Position numbers and translations under genes: made by a program. Positions 14,264 to 23,407 of a DNA stretch of 64,000 nt are shown in pieces. The notes beneath the pieces were generated by a model. It saw only the letters and a program-made list of their open reading frames with translations. It had not been told where the DNA came from and did not search any database. How positions within the stretch are numbered: position 1 is the stretch's first letter; each line of letters begins with the position of its first letter. Source of the stretch: UBA1429 sp964482225 (GTDB taxonomy: Bacteria > Chloroflexota > Anaerolineae > UBA1429); NCBI GenBank assembly GCA_964482225.1, contig CAYZWT010000007.1:74531-138530 (forward strand). The letters are read 5' to 3'.

Positions 14264-16654
14264 ATGCAAGAGCATCACCTCAAGACCCTGGAATACGACA
14301 AGATCCTGCAGCAGCTCGCCGAGCACACGGCCTTTTCGGCCAGCCGCGCGCTGGCGCTGGCCCTGCGCCCGGTGGCCGACGCCGCCGACGTGCGCCGCCG
14401 CCAGCAGGAGACCAGCGAGGCCAAAGCCCTGCTGGCCACCCGCGTCGAGCTGAGCGTGGGCGGCGCGCGGGATGTGCGCCCCTCGGCCAGGCGCGCCCAG
14501 TTGGAGGCCATGCTGCCCGCCGAAGAGCTGCTGGCGATCCACAACACGCTGCGCAGCGCCCGCGATCTCTATCAAAAGCTGGCGCCCCTGCACGCCGAGG
14601 CGCCCCTGCTTTCGGATATGGCGGGCCAGATCCGCCCGCTGCACCATGTGATCGAGGAGATCGAGCGCTGCCTGGACAACGACGGCCAGGTGATGGATTC
14701 GGCCAGCCCCGAGCTGGCCCGCATCCGCCGGGAGAGCTTTGCCGCCAAAGAGCGCCTGCTGGAGCGCCTGCGCCGCCTGGTGAGCAGCTCCGAGACGGGG
14801 CGCTACCTGCAAGAACCCATCGTGACCGAGCGCAACGGGCGTTATGTCATCCCGCTCAAGGTCGAGTTTCGCGGGCGCATCCCCGGCATCGTCCAGGATC
14901 AATCCTCCAGCGGGGCAACCCTGTTCATCGAGCCGCTGGCCACCGTGGAGCTGAACAACCACTGGCACGAGCTCCAGATCGCCGAGCGCCACGAGGTGGC
15001 CCGCATCCTGCGCGCCCTGAGCGCCCTGGTGGGCGACGAAGCCGACAACATTGTCAACAATGTGCGGTTGCTGGCCGAGATTGACCTGGCCCTGGCCAAG
15101 GCCCACTATAGCTATGCGCTCAACGGCATCTCGCCCGCCCTCACCGAGGGCGAGTGGCCCCTGGCCGAGGAGCCGCTGCCGCCCCACCAGCAGCCGGTAT
15201 ACCTGCATAAGGCGCGGCATCCCCTGTTGGACCCCGCCACCGTGGTGCCCATTGACGTCTACCTGGGGGGCAACGACACGGTGGTGGTCATCACCGGCCC
15301 CAACACGGGCGGCAAGACCGTCTCGCTCAAGACCGTGGGGCTGCTGGCGGCCATGCACCAGGCCGGGCTGCACATCCCGGCCCGCGAGGGCTCGCGCCTG
15401 CCGGTCTTTTCCGGCATCTATGCCGATATCGGCGACGAGCAGAGCATCGAGCAGAGCCTCTCGACCTTTTCGTCGCACCTGACCCATATCGTTGCCATTC
15501 TGGAGCAGGCCGACGCCCGCTCGCTGGTGCTGCTGGACGAGATCGGCGCGGGCACCGACCCGGTGGAGGGCGCGGCCCTGGCCCAGGCCCTGATCGGCGA
15601 GTTCTTGGCGCGGCGCTGCCTGACCCTGTGCTCGTCCCACTATGCCGAGCTCAAGGTATTCGCCTTTGGCACGCCCAGGGTGCAGAACGCCAGTGTCGAG
15701 TTCGATGTCAAGACCCTCTCGCCCACCTTTCACCTGAGCATCGGCCTGCCGGGGCGCAGCAACGCCCTGGCCATCGCTGAACGCCTGGGCCTGCCCAATC
15801 GGATCCTGAGCCAGGCCCGCAACCTGGTTTCGCCCGATGCGCTGGGCGCCGACCTGCTGCTGGAGAATGTGCGCAACGCCAGCGAGGCCGCCGACGCGGC
15901 CCAGCGCGAGAGCGAGGCCGCCCGCGAGCGCGCCCAGGCTATGGAGCGCGAGTTGCGCTTCAAGCTGGGGCAGATCGAGGAGGCGCGGCGGCTGGTGATC
16001 GAGGAGGCGCGCCAGCAGGCCCGCGACGAGCTGGAGCAACTGCGCGACGAGCTGCGCCACTGGCGCCAACGCGCCGCCCAGGGCGGCGGCCAAGGCGCTG
16101 CCGAGCCGGTCAAGGAGATGCTGCGCGCCCTGGATCGGCTGGAGGAGCAGGTGCAGCCGGTGGCGCCGGTGAGCGAGCCGGTAGCGGCCCCTGAGACCGA
16201 GCTACAGGTGGGCGACCGGGTGTACCTGCCGACGCTGGGGCAGGAAGGCCAGCTTCAGGAGATTGACGGCGACGCGGGCCAGGTCAGCATCGGCGGGTTC
16301 CGGGTGCGCACCGAGCTGGATCGCATCGAGTTTCGTGGCCGCGAGCGCCGCCCGGCTGCGGCGCAGCCCGAGGCGCCGGCGCGGCGTCCCGTGGGCGCCT
16401 CGCCCGGCATGGAGCTGGATATGCGGGGCCTGCGCGTCGAAGAGGCCGCCCCCGTGGTCGCCAAGTACCTGGAGGACGCCTATCTGGCCGCCCTGCCCTG
16501 GGTGCACATCATCCACGGCAAAGGGATGGGCGTGCTCAAGCAGGTGGTGCGCGACCAGTTGCGCGGCCATCCGCTGGTGCGCTCTTTCCGGCCGGGCGAG
16601 CTCTCGGAAGGGGGCGACGGCATCACCGTGGTGCAGTTGGAGAGCGCCGAGTAG
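14264..16654 (+). CDS. mutS2: Endonuclease MutS2
   Basis: 796 residues. After the MutS-like core and lever (HHLKTLEYDKILQQLAEHTAFS at the start), the ATPase has Walker A GPNTGGKTVSLKT near residue 345, Walker B LVLLDEIGAGTDP and the dimer-contact CSSHYAELK. A long Arg/Glu-rich coiled coil follows, then a KOW-like segment. The C-terminal Smr nuclease domain has LDMRGLRVEEA (near 716) and HIIHGKGMGVLK. MutS2 suppresses recombination and in some bacteria rescues collided ribosomes. The start is uncertain: ATG 14264 fits homologues, ATG 14243 is in frame, and neither has a good ribosome site. A near-consensus promoter lies at 14186-14214. Confidence 0.93.
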   Translation: MQEHHLKTLEYDKILQQLAEHTAFSASRALALALRPVADAADVRRRQQETSEAKALLATRVELSVGGARDVRPSARRAQLEAMLPAEELLAIHNTLRSARDLYQKLAPLHAEAPLLSDMAGQIRPLHHVIEEIERCLDNDGQVMDSASPELARIRRESFAAKERLLERLRRLVSSSETGRYLQEPIVTERNGRYVIPLKVEFRGRIPGIVQDQSSSGATLFIEPLATVELNNHWHELQIAERHEVARILRALSALVGDEADNIVNNVRLLAEIDLALAKAHYSYALNGISPALTEGEWPLAEEPLPPHQQPVYLHKARHPLLDPATVVPIDVYLGGNDTVVVITGPNTGGKTVSLKTVGLLAAMHQAGLHIPAREGSRLPVFSGIYADIGDEQSIEQSLSTFSSHLTHIVAILEQADARSLVLLDEIGAGTDPVEGAALAQALIGEFLARRCLTLCSSHYAELKVFAFGTPRVQNASVEFDVKTLSPTFHLSIGLPGRSNALAIAERLGLPNRILSQARNLVSPDALGADLLLENVRNASEAADAAQRESEAARERAQAMERELRFKLGQIEEARRLVIEEARQQARDELEQLRDELRHWRQRAAQGGGQGAAEPVKEMLRALDRLEEQVQPVAPVSEPVAAPETELQVGDRVYLPTLGQEGQLQEIDGDAGQVSIGGFRVRTELDRIEFRGRERRPAAAQPEAPARRPVGASPGMELDMRGLRVEEAAPVVAKYLEDAYLAALPWVHIIHGKGMGVLKQVVRDQLRGHPLVRSFRPGELSEGGDGITVVQLESAE

Positions 16655-17067
16655 GCAACCGGGGCTGGCACCGCCCTCAAGTGCCGAGGCCCTGACGGCC
16701 GGCCTCGGAGCGAGGTCGCATCGGATACAGCCTATTAGCTGCATTACGAGTTCTACACCCCATACGCGCCGAACCTATTTGGTTCAATGGCACGGCATCT
16801 GTCATGCACGCTTGGCTGACTATGAGTCTCGCCAGCGAGAACCTGTTTTCTACTACGGCTATAGTCTGAGTAGATACCGGATCAATTGTCTCTTGTCACG
16901 CTCTCCGTGACTGTCTTGCGTCCGGAATCATCCCTTGAGGCAACTATACGGGCCGCGAATAGAGTCTGTGCCCCAATCCTACGTCTAGTCCCCTGTTTCA
17001 CGCATGGGCATCAGCCGCTAGCGCCCCAGCAGGCAATCGGTCTACGTCATCAAAAGGAGGCTAGAAC
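16655..17067. other. Gene-free stretch with lower GC between mutS2 and the TPR gene
   Basis: 413 bases. Base composition falls visibly below the flanking coding DNA from about 16720 onward and stays low through the next gene. The start contains GCCGAGGCCCTGACGGCCGG, a possible mutS2 terminator stem. I see no tRNA, no repeat of the families found elsewhere and no convincing promoter. It ends with AAAGGAGG before the ATG at 17068. Confidence 0.5.
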
Positions 17068-17964
17068 ATGGTGAACGCAGCAGAGTTCGCAGCATACGCT
17101 GGCGAAAACCTGGAGCATTGGCGATCTATCGAGGGGCAGCGTATCATGCACTCTATGTGGGGCAATGGCACGATTTGCCAGGTGAGAGGCAAAGTCGAGA
17201 CCCTCGAAATCCATGTGCAGTTTGACCAACCAGTGAATGGTTCCACAGAGGCCAGGAGGTTTTTGAGAGAGGCCTTCAACGGTGTCCACATCAAGGAGGT
17301 GTCACTACCCGATGCTGTCGAAGCAAACCGTTCACAGCTTCGAGAAGAGCGTGAACGTCGCAAGGCGTCGGCGGAGCTCAGGGAGAAGTACGGTGTCGGC
17401 AGTTACAAAGACGATGCAGAACCATCTCGATTGGACTCCATTCTTCAGAAGCTTGAGCAAGCGGCGCGCTTGTCTCAGGAGGATATCGATTGGCTCAACG
17501 CCCGCGCGCTATGGCCGGTTCTGGCAAAGCACTACGAGCTGATTGGGCGGCTCGCTTCCGCGGGGAGGTGCTGGAGACAGGCCAAACAGCCGCGCAGAGC
17601 CCTGGAGATCACAGAGGGCGAGACGAGTAATCCAAGCGTCTTGACGATGCGCGGCGGGGCCTACAAGGACCTGGGCGATCTGGACAGCGCAGAGAACTGT
17701 GCCAACATAGCCATCGATCTCGCGCCAGACAGCTATTACCCTCACAACTTGCTGGGCGCGATCCATTACGTTCGCGGGGAGACCAAGAAGGGCGATGATT
17801 GTTTCTCAAAGGCCATAGAACTGGGCGCGCCATCCCATTCGGTTGATCGGACAATTCGCTCTGCTCTGGAACAACTTCCCAAGTCTGAGCAGAGAAGAGC
17901 AGCAGAGTACCTGGTTGCCAAGGACAGAATCAGATATGCATGGGCGCTCAAGTATCTGAAGTAA
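17068..17964 (+). CDS. Unknown TPR protein with a small N-terminal beta domain, atypical GC
   Basis: 298 residues, function not recognised. Residues about 20-80 contain GQRIMHSMWGNGTICQV, like the compact beta barrels (KOW/Tudor-like) that begin with G-x-R-x-x-H-x-x-x-G-x-G and bind nucleic acid or protein. Residues about 85-110 form a charged helix (LREERERRKASAELREKYG). From about 120 on come helical repeats with LNARALWPVLAKHYE and TPR-like units (SVLTMRGGAYKDLGDLDSA and YYPHNLLGAIHYVRGETKKG). AAAGGAGG supports the ATG. GC is clearly lower than in the neighbours, suggesting acquisition by transfer. It sits between mutS2 and uvrC, but I would not infer a DNA-repair role from that alone. Confidence 0.7.
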   Translation: MVNAAEFAAYAGENLEHWRSIEGQRIMHSMWGNGTICQVRGKVETLEIHVQFDQPVNGSTEARRFLREAFNGVHIKEVSLPDAVEANRSQLREERERRKASAELREKYGVGSYKDDAEPSRLDSILQKLEQAARLSQEDIDWLNARALWPVLAKHYELIGRLASAGRCWRQAKQPRRALEITEGETSNPSVLTMRGGAYKDLGDLDSAENCANIAIDLAPDSYYPHNLLGAIHYVRGETKKGDDCFSKAIELGAPSHSVDRTIRSALEQLPKSEQRRAAEYLVAKDRIRYAWALKYLK

Positions 17965-18072
17965 GGCGAGTCGCAATCAACACCGGCTTGACGGGCCAGC
18001 AGCAGAACTAATGACGGCTCAACCGTTGAGGGCGATCTGTCCTCGCAAAGCATCGCTATGTTTCCGCCGCTC

Positions 18073-19917
18073 CTACAGATACGCGGCCAACTGCTCCGCC
18101 ATGGCCCGGTTCATCCCGGGCACGGCGGCCAGCTCCTCTACGCTGGCCTGCCGGATCGCCTCTAGCGAGCCGAACTGCTTGAGCAGCGCCTGGCGGCGCT
18201 TGGGGCCGATGCCGGGCACCTCGTCCAGCAGCGAGCGGGTGCTGTCCCGCTCGCGCAGCTTGCGGTGATAGCCCACGGCAAAGCGGTGGGCCTCGTCGCG
18301 GATGCGCTGCACCAGATAGAGGGCCTGTGAGCCGCGCGGCAGCCGGATAGATGTGGCGCGCCCCGGCAGGAACAGCTCCTCCTCCTGCTTGGCCAGGGCC
18401 ACCGTGGCGATTTGGCCCATGCCCAGGGCCTCCATCACCTCGCGGGCCACGCCCAATTGCCCCTTGCCGCCATCCAGGATCACCAGGTCCGGCAGGATGG
18501 CCCAGCGCTCGCCCTTGCCGCCCACGGCCCGTTTTTCCTGGGCCTCGCGGGCGCGCTGAAAGCGCCGGGTGAGCACCTCGCGCATCGAGGCATAGTCGTC
18601 GGTGCCCTCGACGGTGCGGATGCGAAAGCGGCGGTAATCCTGCTTGTTGGGCGTCCCGCGCTCGAACACCACCATACTGCCGGTGGTGTTGCTGCCCTGG
18701 ATGGTCGAGATATCGTAGCACTCGATGCGGGTGGGCGGATGGGGCAGGCCCAGCGCCTCCTGCAGCTCGGTCAGCGCCTGGGTCTGGCGGTTGGTATCCA
18801 CCTCCCACTCCATGCGCAGACGCTCTAGCGTCTCGATGGCGTTCTCATAGGCCATGTTGACGATGGCGCGCTTGTCGCCGCGCTTGGGCACCTTGATGGC
18901 CACCTTGTTGCCGCGCCGGGCGCCCAGCCAGGAAGAGATCACGGCAAACTCGTCCAGATCGTGCTGCAAGAGGATCTCGGGGGGGATCTGGGTCGCCTCG
19001 CTGTAGAACTGCTTGATGAACGAGCCCATCACCTCGGCGTCGCCCTCTTCTTGCGCGCCGGTGAGTACGAAATACTCGCGCCCGATCAGCTTGCCATCCC
19101 GGATGAAAAAGACCTGGACGCACGCCTGACCGTCATCGCGGGCCATAGCGATGATGTCATGGTCGCGCAGGTGCTCCGAGACGATGCGCTGGCGCTCGAT
19201 GACCTGGTTGATGGCGCTCACCTGGTCGCGCAGAGCGGCGGCCCGCTCGAACTCCAAAGCGTCGGCGGCCTCGTCCATCTGGCGGCTCAACTGCTCTAGC
19301 ACCTGCCCCGAGCGCCCCTCTAGAAAGAGACAGGCCTGATGGATCACCTCACGATAGCCCGCCTGGTCAATGGCCCCGATGCAGGGTCCCGTGCAGCGCT
19401 TGATGTGATAGTACAGACAGGGTCGGGCGTCGTGGCCGGTGATCTCGCGGTTGCAGGTGCGATAGGGGAACAGGCGCCGCAGCACCTCCAGGGTCTGGTA
19501 GACCGCCTGGGACGAGGTGAACGGGCCGAAATAGCGGGCGCCATCGCGCCGGGCCTGGCGCACGATCTGGATGCGAGGAAAAGGCTCCTGCAAACTGACC
19601 TGGATGTAGGGGTAGCGCTTGTCATCCTTGAGGCGCACATTGTAGCGCGGCCGGTGCCGCTTGATCAGCTCGGCCTCCAGGATCAGCGCCTCTAGCTCGG
19701 ATTCGGTGACGATCCACTCGATATCGGCGACCTCGGCCACCAGGCGCTCGGTCTTGGGGCTGTGGCCCGCCGAGGCGTGGAAATACGAGCGCACGCGGTT
19801 GCGCAACACCACGGCCTTGCCCACATAGATGACGCTTCTCTTGGCGTCCTTCATCAGATACACGCCCGGCTTGTCAGGCAGGCCGGCCAGGCGCGTGGTG
19901 ATCTGCTCATCTACCAT
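18073..19917 (-). CDS. uvrC: Excinuclease ABC subunit C (UvrC)
   Basis: 614 residues, normal length. Domain order: GIY-YIG nuclease (GVYLMKDAKRSVIYVGKA, about 18-35) that makes the 3-prime incision; a cysteine cluster CLYYHIKRCTGPCIG; the UVR domain that binds UvrB (EFERAAALRDQV); the RNase-H-like nuclease for the 5-prime incision (IECYDISTIQGSNTTGSMVVF, PDLVILDGGKGQL); and two helix-hairpin-helix motifs at the end (VPGIGPKRRQALL, LAAVPGMNRAMA). It acts with UvrA and UvrB in nucleotide excision repair. Start at the ATG 19917; the best purine-rich site (GAGGAG) is about 14 bases away, so translation may be weak. Confidence 0.96.
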   Translation of the reverse strand: MVDEQITTRLAGLPDKPGVYLMKDAKRSVIYVGKAVVLRNRVRSYFHASAGHSPKTERLVAEVADIEWIVTESELEALILEAELIKRHRPRYNVRLKDDKRYPYIQVSLQEPFPRIQIVRQARRDGARYFGPFTSSQAVYQTLEVLRRLFPYRTCNREITGHDARPCLYYHIKRCTGPCIGAIDQAGYREVIHQACLFLEGRSGQVLEQLSRQMDEAADALEFERAAALRDQVSAINQVIERQRIVSEHLRDHDIIAMARDDGQACVQVFFIRDGKLIGREYFVLTGAQEEGDAEVMGSFIKQFYSEATQIPPEILLQHDLDEFAVISSWLGARRGNKVAIKVPKRGDKRAIVNMAYENAIETLERLRMEWEVDTNRQTQALTELQEALGLPHPPTRIECYDISTIQGSNTTGSMVVFERGTPNKQDYRRFRIRTVEGTDDYASMREVLTRRFQRAREAQEKRAVGGKGERWAILPDLVILDGGKGQLGVAREVMEALGMGQIATVALAKQEEELFLPGRATSIRLPRGSQALYLVQRIRDEAHRFAVGYHRKLRERDSTRSLLDEVPGIGPKRRQALLKQFGSLEAIRQASVEELAAVPGMNRAMAEQLAAYL

Positions 19918-20069
19918 AAGGGGCTGCTCGCTCCTCTGTCAGAGGCGTCTCATCCAGCAAATGCTAGACGGATTATACCCCCAGGGGGCCGGATGGGCAA
20001 CCGGGAGGATAGCCCAAGCGCGGGCAGGCCACCTTTGTTCCGCAACGGGGTGCACCCCCTGCCCCAGCC

Positions 20070-20951
20070 TTACCAGGTGCGCTCGCTTAGGAAATCCTGA
20101 ATCGTCTCTCTGGGGACGGGCAGCTCGTCCATGTGCCCCTCCAGCCAACGAGAGAAATCCTCTTCGATGTGGGCCTCCCAGCGCCGGTCAATCTCGCCGG
20201 GGGTGTAGCGCCCCTCTTGCAGGCAGAGCTTGCCAAAGATGTCGCGCAGGCGAATGATCTCGGCGGTGGTGACCACGATTTCCGCCAGGTGCGGCGGAAT
20301 GAACACCGCGGCATCGTCGCGGCCCAGCACCACATCCCCCGGCATAACCGACACGCCGCCGATGCGCACGGGGCAGTTGACGCCCATCAGGACGATGGTG
20401 GGCGTGGCGTAGGAGGGGTGGTATCCCCGGCAAAAGGAGACGAAATCCTCCATCTCACGCACGCCCTCGATATCGCGTATGCCCGCATCGTGGACGACGC
20501 CGTTGCCGGTCTTGGCATAGATGGAGGTGGAGAGGTTATCGCCAATGACGGGGCCATCGGCCAGCTTGCCGAACACGTCGGCCACATACACATCGCCGCG
20601 CACCAGCGCATCAATGGGCCAGGAGACCTGGTCGCCCACGCAGCCCTCGGCCTGGGCCAGGGCAAAGACCTGGTTGCGCACATCGTCGCGGCGCGGCATA
20701 TAGCTGGCGGTGACGGCGCGACCCACCAGGATCTTGCCCGGCTGGGTGCAGCAGAAATCGCCCTCGTACTGCCAGTGGTAGCCCTCGCCCCGCAACACGC
20801 CCCACGCCTGGGTGATGGTCACCTCGCGCATGCGCGCCAGGATGCCATCGGGCACCCGAGGGCGGCCATCGGGGGTGCGCTCGCCCTGCCACAGGGGGGT
20901 AAAGGCGATGATCTCTTCTGGGGTCAGGTTCAGGGGCGCGTATTTGGCCAT
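20070..20951 (-). CDS. RraA-like / HMG-aldolase family protein
   Basis: 293 residues. The RraA fold is shown by GDNLSTSIYAKTGNGVVHDAGIRD in its characteristic place (active-site G-x-R-D as AGIRD), then GGVSVMPGDVVLGRDDAAV. Members are metal-dependent aldolases or decarboxylases of 2-keto acids such as 4-hydroxy-4-methyl-2-oxoglutarate; a smaller group inhibits RNase E. This one has longer N- and C-termini than RraA itself, which favours an enzyme. GGGAGG lies before the ATG at 20951. It follows the metH/metF fusion by 111 bases and may be read from the same promoter. With the dehydratase at 764-1957 it would suit sugar-acid breakdown. Confidence 0.8.
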   Translation of the reverse strand: MAKYAPLNLTPEEIIAFTPLWQGERTPDGRPRVPDGILARMREVTITQAWGVLRGEGYHWQYEGDFCCTQPGKILVGRAVTASYMPRRDDVRNQVFALAQAEGCVGDQVSWPIDALVRGDVYVADVFGKLADGPVIGDNLSTSIYAKTGNGVVHDAGIRDIEGVREMEDFVSFCRGYHPSYATPTIVLMGVNCPVRIGGVSVMPGDVVLGRDDAAVFIPPHLAEIVVTTAEIIRLRDIFGKLCLQEGRYTPGEIDRRWEAHIEEDFSRWLEGHMDELPVPRETIQDFLSERTW

Positions 20952-21062
20952 TGTGCCTCCCAGGTAAGCCCGGTGATTTTGACCACTATTGGGGCGCGAG
21001 CGTCTCGCCCGCGACCGGCCCAAGGCCGGTGCAGCATGCGCAAGGCAATGCAAGCGCCAAGA

Positions 21063-22961
21063 TCAGCTAGAACTCGAAAGGCGGGCGAGACGCCCGCCCT
21101 CCACACTGTGACGAGGCAGCACGCCCAGCACATCCAGCGCCATGTCGTGCCGGTTGTACGAGGGCATCAGGTAGACGCCCTGGAAGAGGCCCTGGGCCTC
21201 CAGCAGCATCTCCTGAGCCAGGCGCACGCCCTCGTCGCGACCATTGGCCCCGGCGGCCCGCATCCGCGCCAGGGCCTCCTCGCTCAGGTTAATGCCCGGG
21301 ATCTCGTTGTGCAAGAATTCGGCGTGGCGCTGGCTCAGCAGCGGCAAAACGCCCAGCAGCACCGGAATGGGCATCGGCTCGCCATAGATCTGGACAAAGC
21401 GCCGCCAGATATCCAGGTCATAGATCGGCTGGGTCATGATGAACTCGGCCCCGGCGGCGATCTTTTCCCGGAGGCGGCGCGCCTCGGTCTCCAAATCGGC
21501 GCGGGTGGGGTCCACCGCCACGCCCACGCAGAACCCCGCCGAACGGCCCATCTCGCTGCCCGAGATGTCGTGGCCCTGCTTCATCTGGGCGATGACGCGC
21601 ACCAGCCCGATGGAATCAATATCATAGACGCCGGTGGCGTGGCCCATGTTGCCCACCGAGGGAGGGTCGCCCGTCAGCGCCAGGATGTTGCGCACGCCCA
21701 GGGCGTGGGCGCCGATCAGGTGGGATTGGATGCCCATCAGGTTGCGGTCGCGGGTGGTCAGGTGCAGCACCGTCTCGATGCCTGTGTGGGCCTGGATCAG
21801 GTGGCAAGAGGCCAGGGCATCCATGCGCACCCGCGCCATGGGGCTATCGGTGACGTTGATCAGGTCTACGGCGCCGCTCTCGGCCAGGGCCCGGGCATGG
21901 CGCAGCAACCCCTCGGGGTTGAGGCCCTTGGGCGGCGAGAGCTCGACGGCCGCCACGAACTGCCCCTCGGACAGCCTGCGCCGCAAGCCGGTGGGCTCGG
22001 GGGCCTGCTCGGCCTCGGCCCTGGCCGTGGGGATGCGCACGGCGGCGGGGGGCGTGGGCCGGGCCACCGCGACGCCCGCCACGGCATCCAGGGCCTCGCG
22101 CATGGCGGCGATGTGGGCAGGGGTGGTGCCGCAGCAGCCCCCCAGGATGGTGACGCCGGCGGCCACGAAATCGGGGGCGCGCTCGGCAAAATAAGCCGGA
22201 TTGGCCAGGTAGAGCAGGCGCCCGGTGGCGTGGGTGGGCATACCGGCGTTGGGCATGGCCGAGACGTGGCGGGCGCCGGCGGCGATCATCTGGCGCGCCA
22301 CCGCCAGCACGCCCTCGGGACCCACGCTACAGTTGACGCCGATCACGTCGGCGCCCAGGTCCATCAGCGCGGCGGCCACCTTGACCGCCGATTGGCCCCA
22401 GGGGGTGCGCCCATCCTCGTCAAAAGTGGCCTGGGCGATCACGGGCAGGTCGCAGCTCTCGCGCACCACCTGCAGCGCCAGGCAGAGCATATTCAGGTCG
22501 CCAAAGGTCTCCAGCAGGATCAGGTCCACGCCGCCATCCAGCAGGCCGCCGATCTGCTCGCGAAAGAGGGCGCGGGCGCGCTCCTCATCAATCTCGCCCA
22601 GGGGGCCCAGGGGCGCGCCCAGAGGCCCCACGGCCCCGGCGATGAATGCCGTGCTCCCGGCAATGTCGCGGGCATAGCGGGCGATGCGCCCGCCCTGGCG
22701 GTTGATCTCGCGCACCTGCTCTGCGAGGCCATAGGCGGCCAGCTTGCTGCCGTTGGCGCCAAAGGTGTTGGTCTCGATCAGCTCGGCCCCGGCGCACAAA
22801 TAGTCCATGTGCACCCGCTGCACCAGCTCGGGGTCGCTGAGATTGACGGCGTCATAGCACTGGCTGGGAGCCACGCCCCGGGCGTATAGCTCGGTGCCCA
22901 TAGCGCCATCGGCCAACAGCACGCCGCGCTCCAGACGTTCGACAAAGGGATGAACGGACAT
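21063..22961 (-). CDS. Bifunctional homocysteine S-methyltransferase / 5,10-methylenetetrahydrofolate reductase
   Basis: 632 residues, two enzymes in one chain. Residues 1 to about 300 are the zinc-dependent homocysteine methyltransferase, with ligands C211 (GVNCSVG) and C276/C277 (GGCCGTTP). From about 335 to 615 is the MTHFR TIM barrel that binds FAD (VAAVELSPPKGLNP, NILALTGDPPS, FIMTQPIYD). The fusion occurs in many bacteria and supplies methionine. The ATG at 22961 has TGGAG 8 bases upstream. The last dozen residues (SVEGGRLARLSSSS) are encoded by a dispersed genomic hairpin, so the native C-terminus has been replaced by repeat sequence. Confidence 0.92.
   Translation of the reverse strand: MSVHPFVERLERGVLLADGAMGTELYARGVAPSQCYDAVNLSDPELVQRVHMDYLCAGAELIETNTFGANGSKLAAYGLAEQVREINRQGGRIARYARDIAGSTAFIAGAVGPLGAPLGPLGEIDEERARALFREQIGGLLDGGVDLILLETFGDLNMLCLALQVVRESCDLPVIAQATFDEDGRTPWGQSAVKVAAALMDLGADVIGVNCSVGPEGVLAVARQMIAAGARHVSAMPNAGMPTHATGRLLYLANPAYFAERAPDFVAAGVTILGGCCGTTPAHIAAMREALDAVAGVAVARPTPPAAVRIPTARAEAEQAPEPTGLRRRLSEGQFVAAVELSPPKGLNPEGLLRHARALAESGAVDLINVTDSPMARVRMDALASCHLIQAHTGIETVLHLTTRDRNLMGIQSHLIGAHALGVRNILALTGDPPSVGNMGHATGVYDIDSIGLVRVIAQMKQGHDISGSEMGRSAGFCVGVAVDPTRADLETEARRLREKIAAGAEFIMTQPIYDLDIWRRFVQIYGEPMPIPVLLGVLPLLSQRHAEFLHNEIPGINLSEEALARMRAAGANGRDEGVRLAQEMLLEAQGLFQGVYLMPSYNRHDMALDVLGVLPRHSVEGGRLARLSSSS
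21080..21098. repeat. Dispersed GGCGGGCG hairpin inside a coding 3-prime end
   Basis: GGCGGGCG (21080-21087), loop AGA, CGCCCGCC (21091-21098). It lies within the last codons of the methyltransferase/MTHFR gene and is read in frame. Confidence 0.8.
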
Positions 22962-23407
22962 CGGTTTGCTCCAGAATCGTGGGCCTGCGTGCACAGCCAC
23001 GCAAGCGGGCCGTTGGGACATGGTTCGGCGAGGACGGCGCTGTCGGGGCGCCCTGTTGCACCAGGGCCGGGCTCGCATGCGGCGCTGCACCGAGGTAGAC
23101 GCCATTATAGGCCAAAGGGGGTAATGAGGCGAGAAGGGGAATGATAGACGATGGATGATGGGCTGGGCGAGCGCAGGTTGGGAAACAAGGCGCTGGGCCA
23201 AGGACGCTGCTGCGCATCGGACGCTGCATACGCATACATGCGTCTAGCGTCAGTCTGGCCCATGCGTGTTTAGTGCGTCCTTCTATGGTTTTTCTGTAGG
23301 GGCTAGGGATGGTGGTTGCGCCACCGTTGGCCTAGTCCCTACAAGGCGGGCGAGACGCCCGCCCTCCATACAAGAGATTGCGACGGGGCGCCAGGCAATC
23401 GGGGGCT
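22962..23407. other. Gene-free stretch upstream of the methyltransferase/MTHFR gene
   Basis: 446 bases. On the minus strand TATAAT (complement at 23104-23109) is a likely -10 box, giving a leader of about 135 bases. That leader has small stems (CCCTG/CAGGG; GCGTG/CACGC) but I could not match it to a SAM or cobalamin riboswitch. Near 23220-23250 the words GCATACGCATACATGCGTC belong to the ATGCGTCA repeat vocabulary. A GGCGGGCG hairpin lies at 23345-23363. Confidence 0.5.
23345..23363. repeat. Dispersed GGCGGGCG hairpin, solitary copy
   Basis: GGCGGGCG (23345-23352), loop AGA, CGCCCGCC (23356-23363), followed by CTCCA as in other copies. It lies 45 bases beyond the stop of the PQQ-type dehydrogenase gene and may terminate it. 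Confidence 0.75.

Noticed and set aside
16655..17067. tRNA or small gene in the gap before the TPR gene
   Set aside because: No cloverleaf or T-loop word was found and the short frames lack ribosome sites.
22962..23109. SAM or cobalamin riboswitch before the methyltransferase/MTHFR gene
   Set aside because: The leader has small stems only. I could not find the conserved core words of either class.
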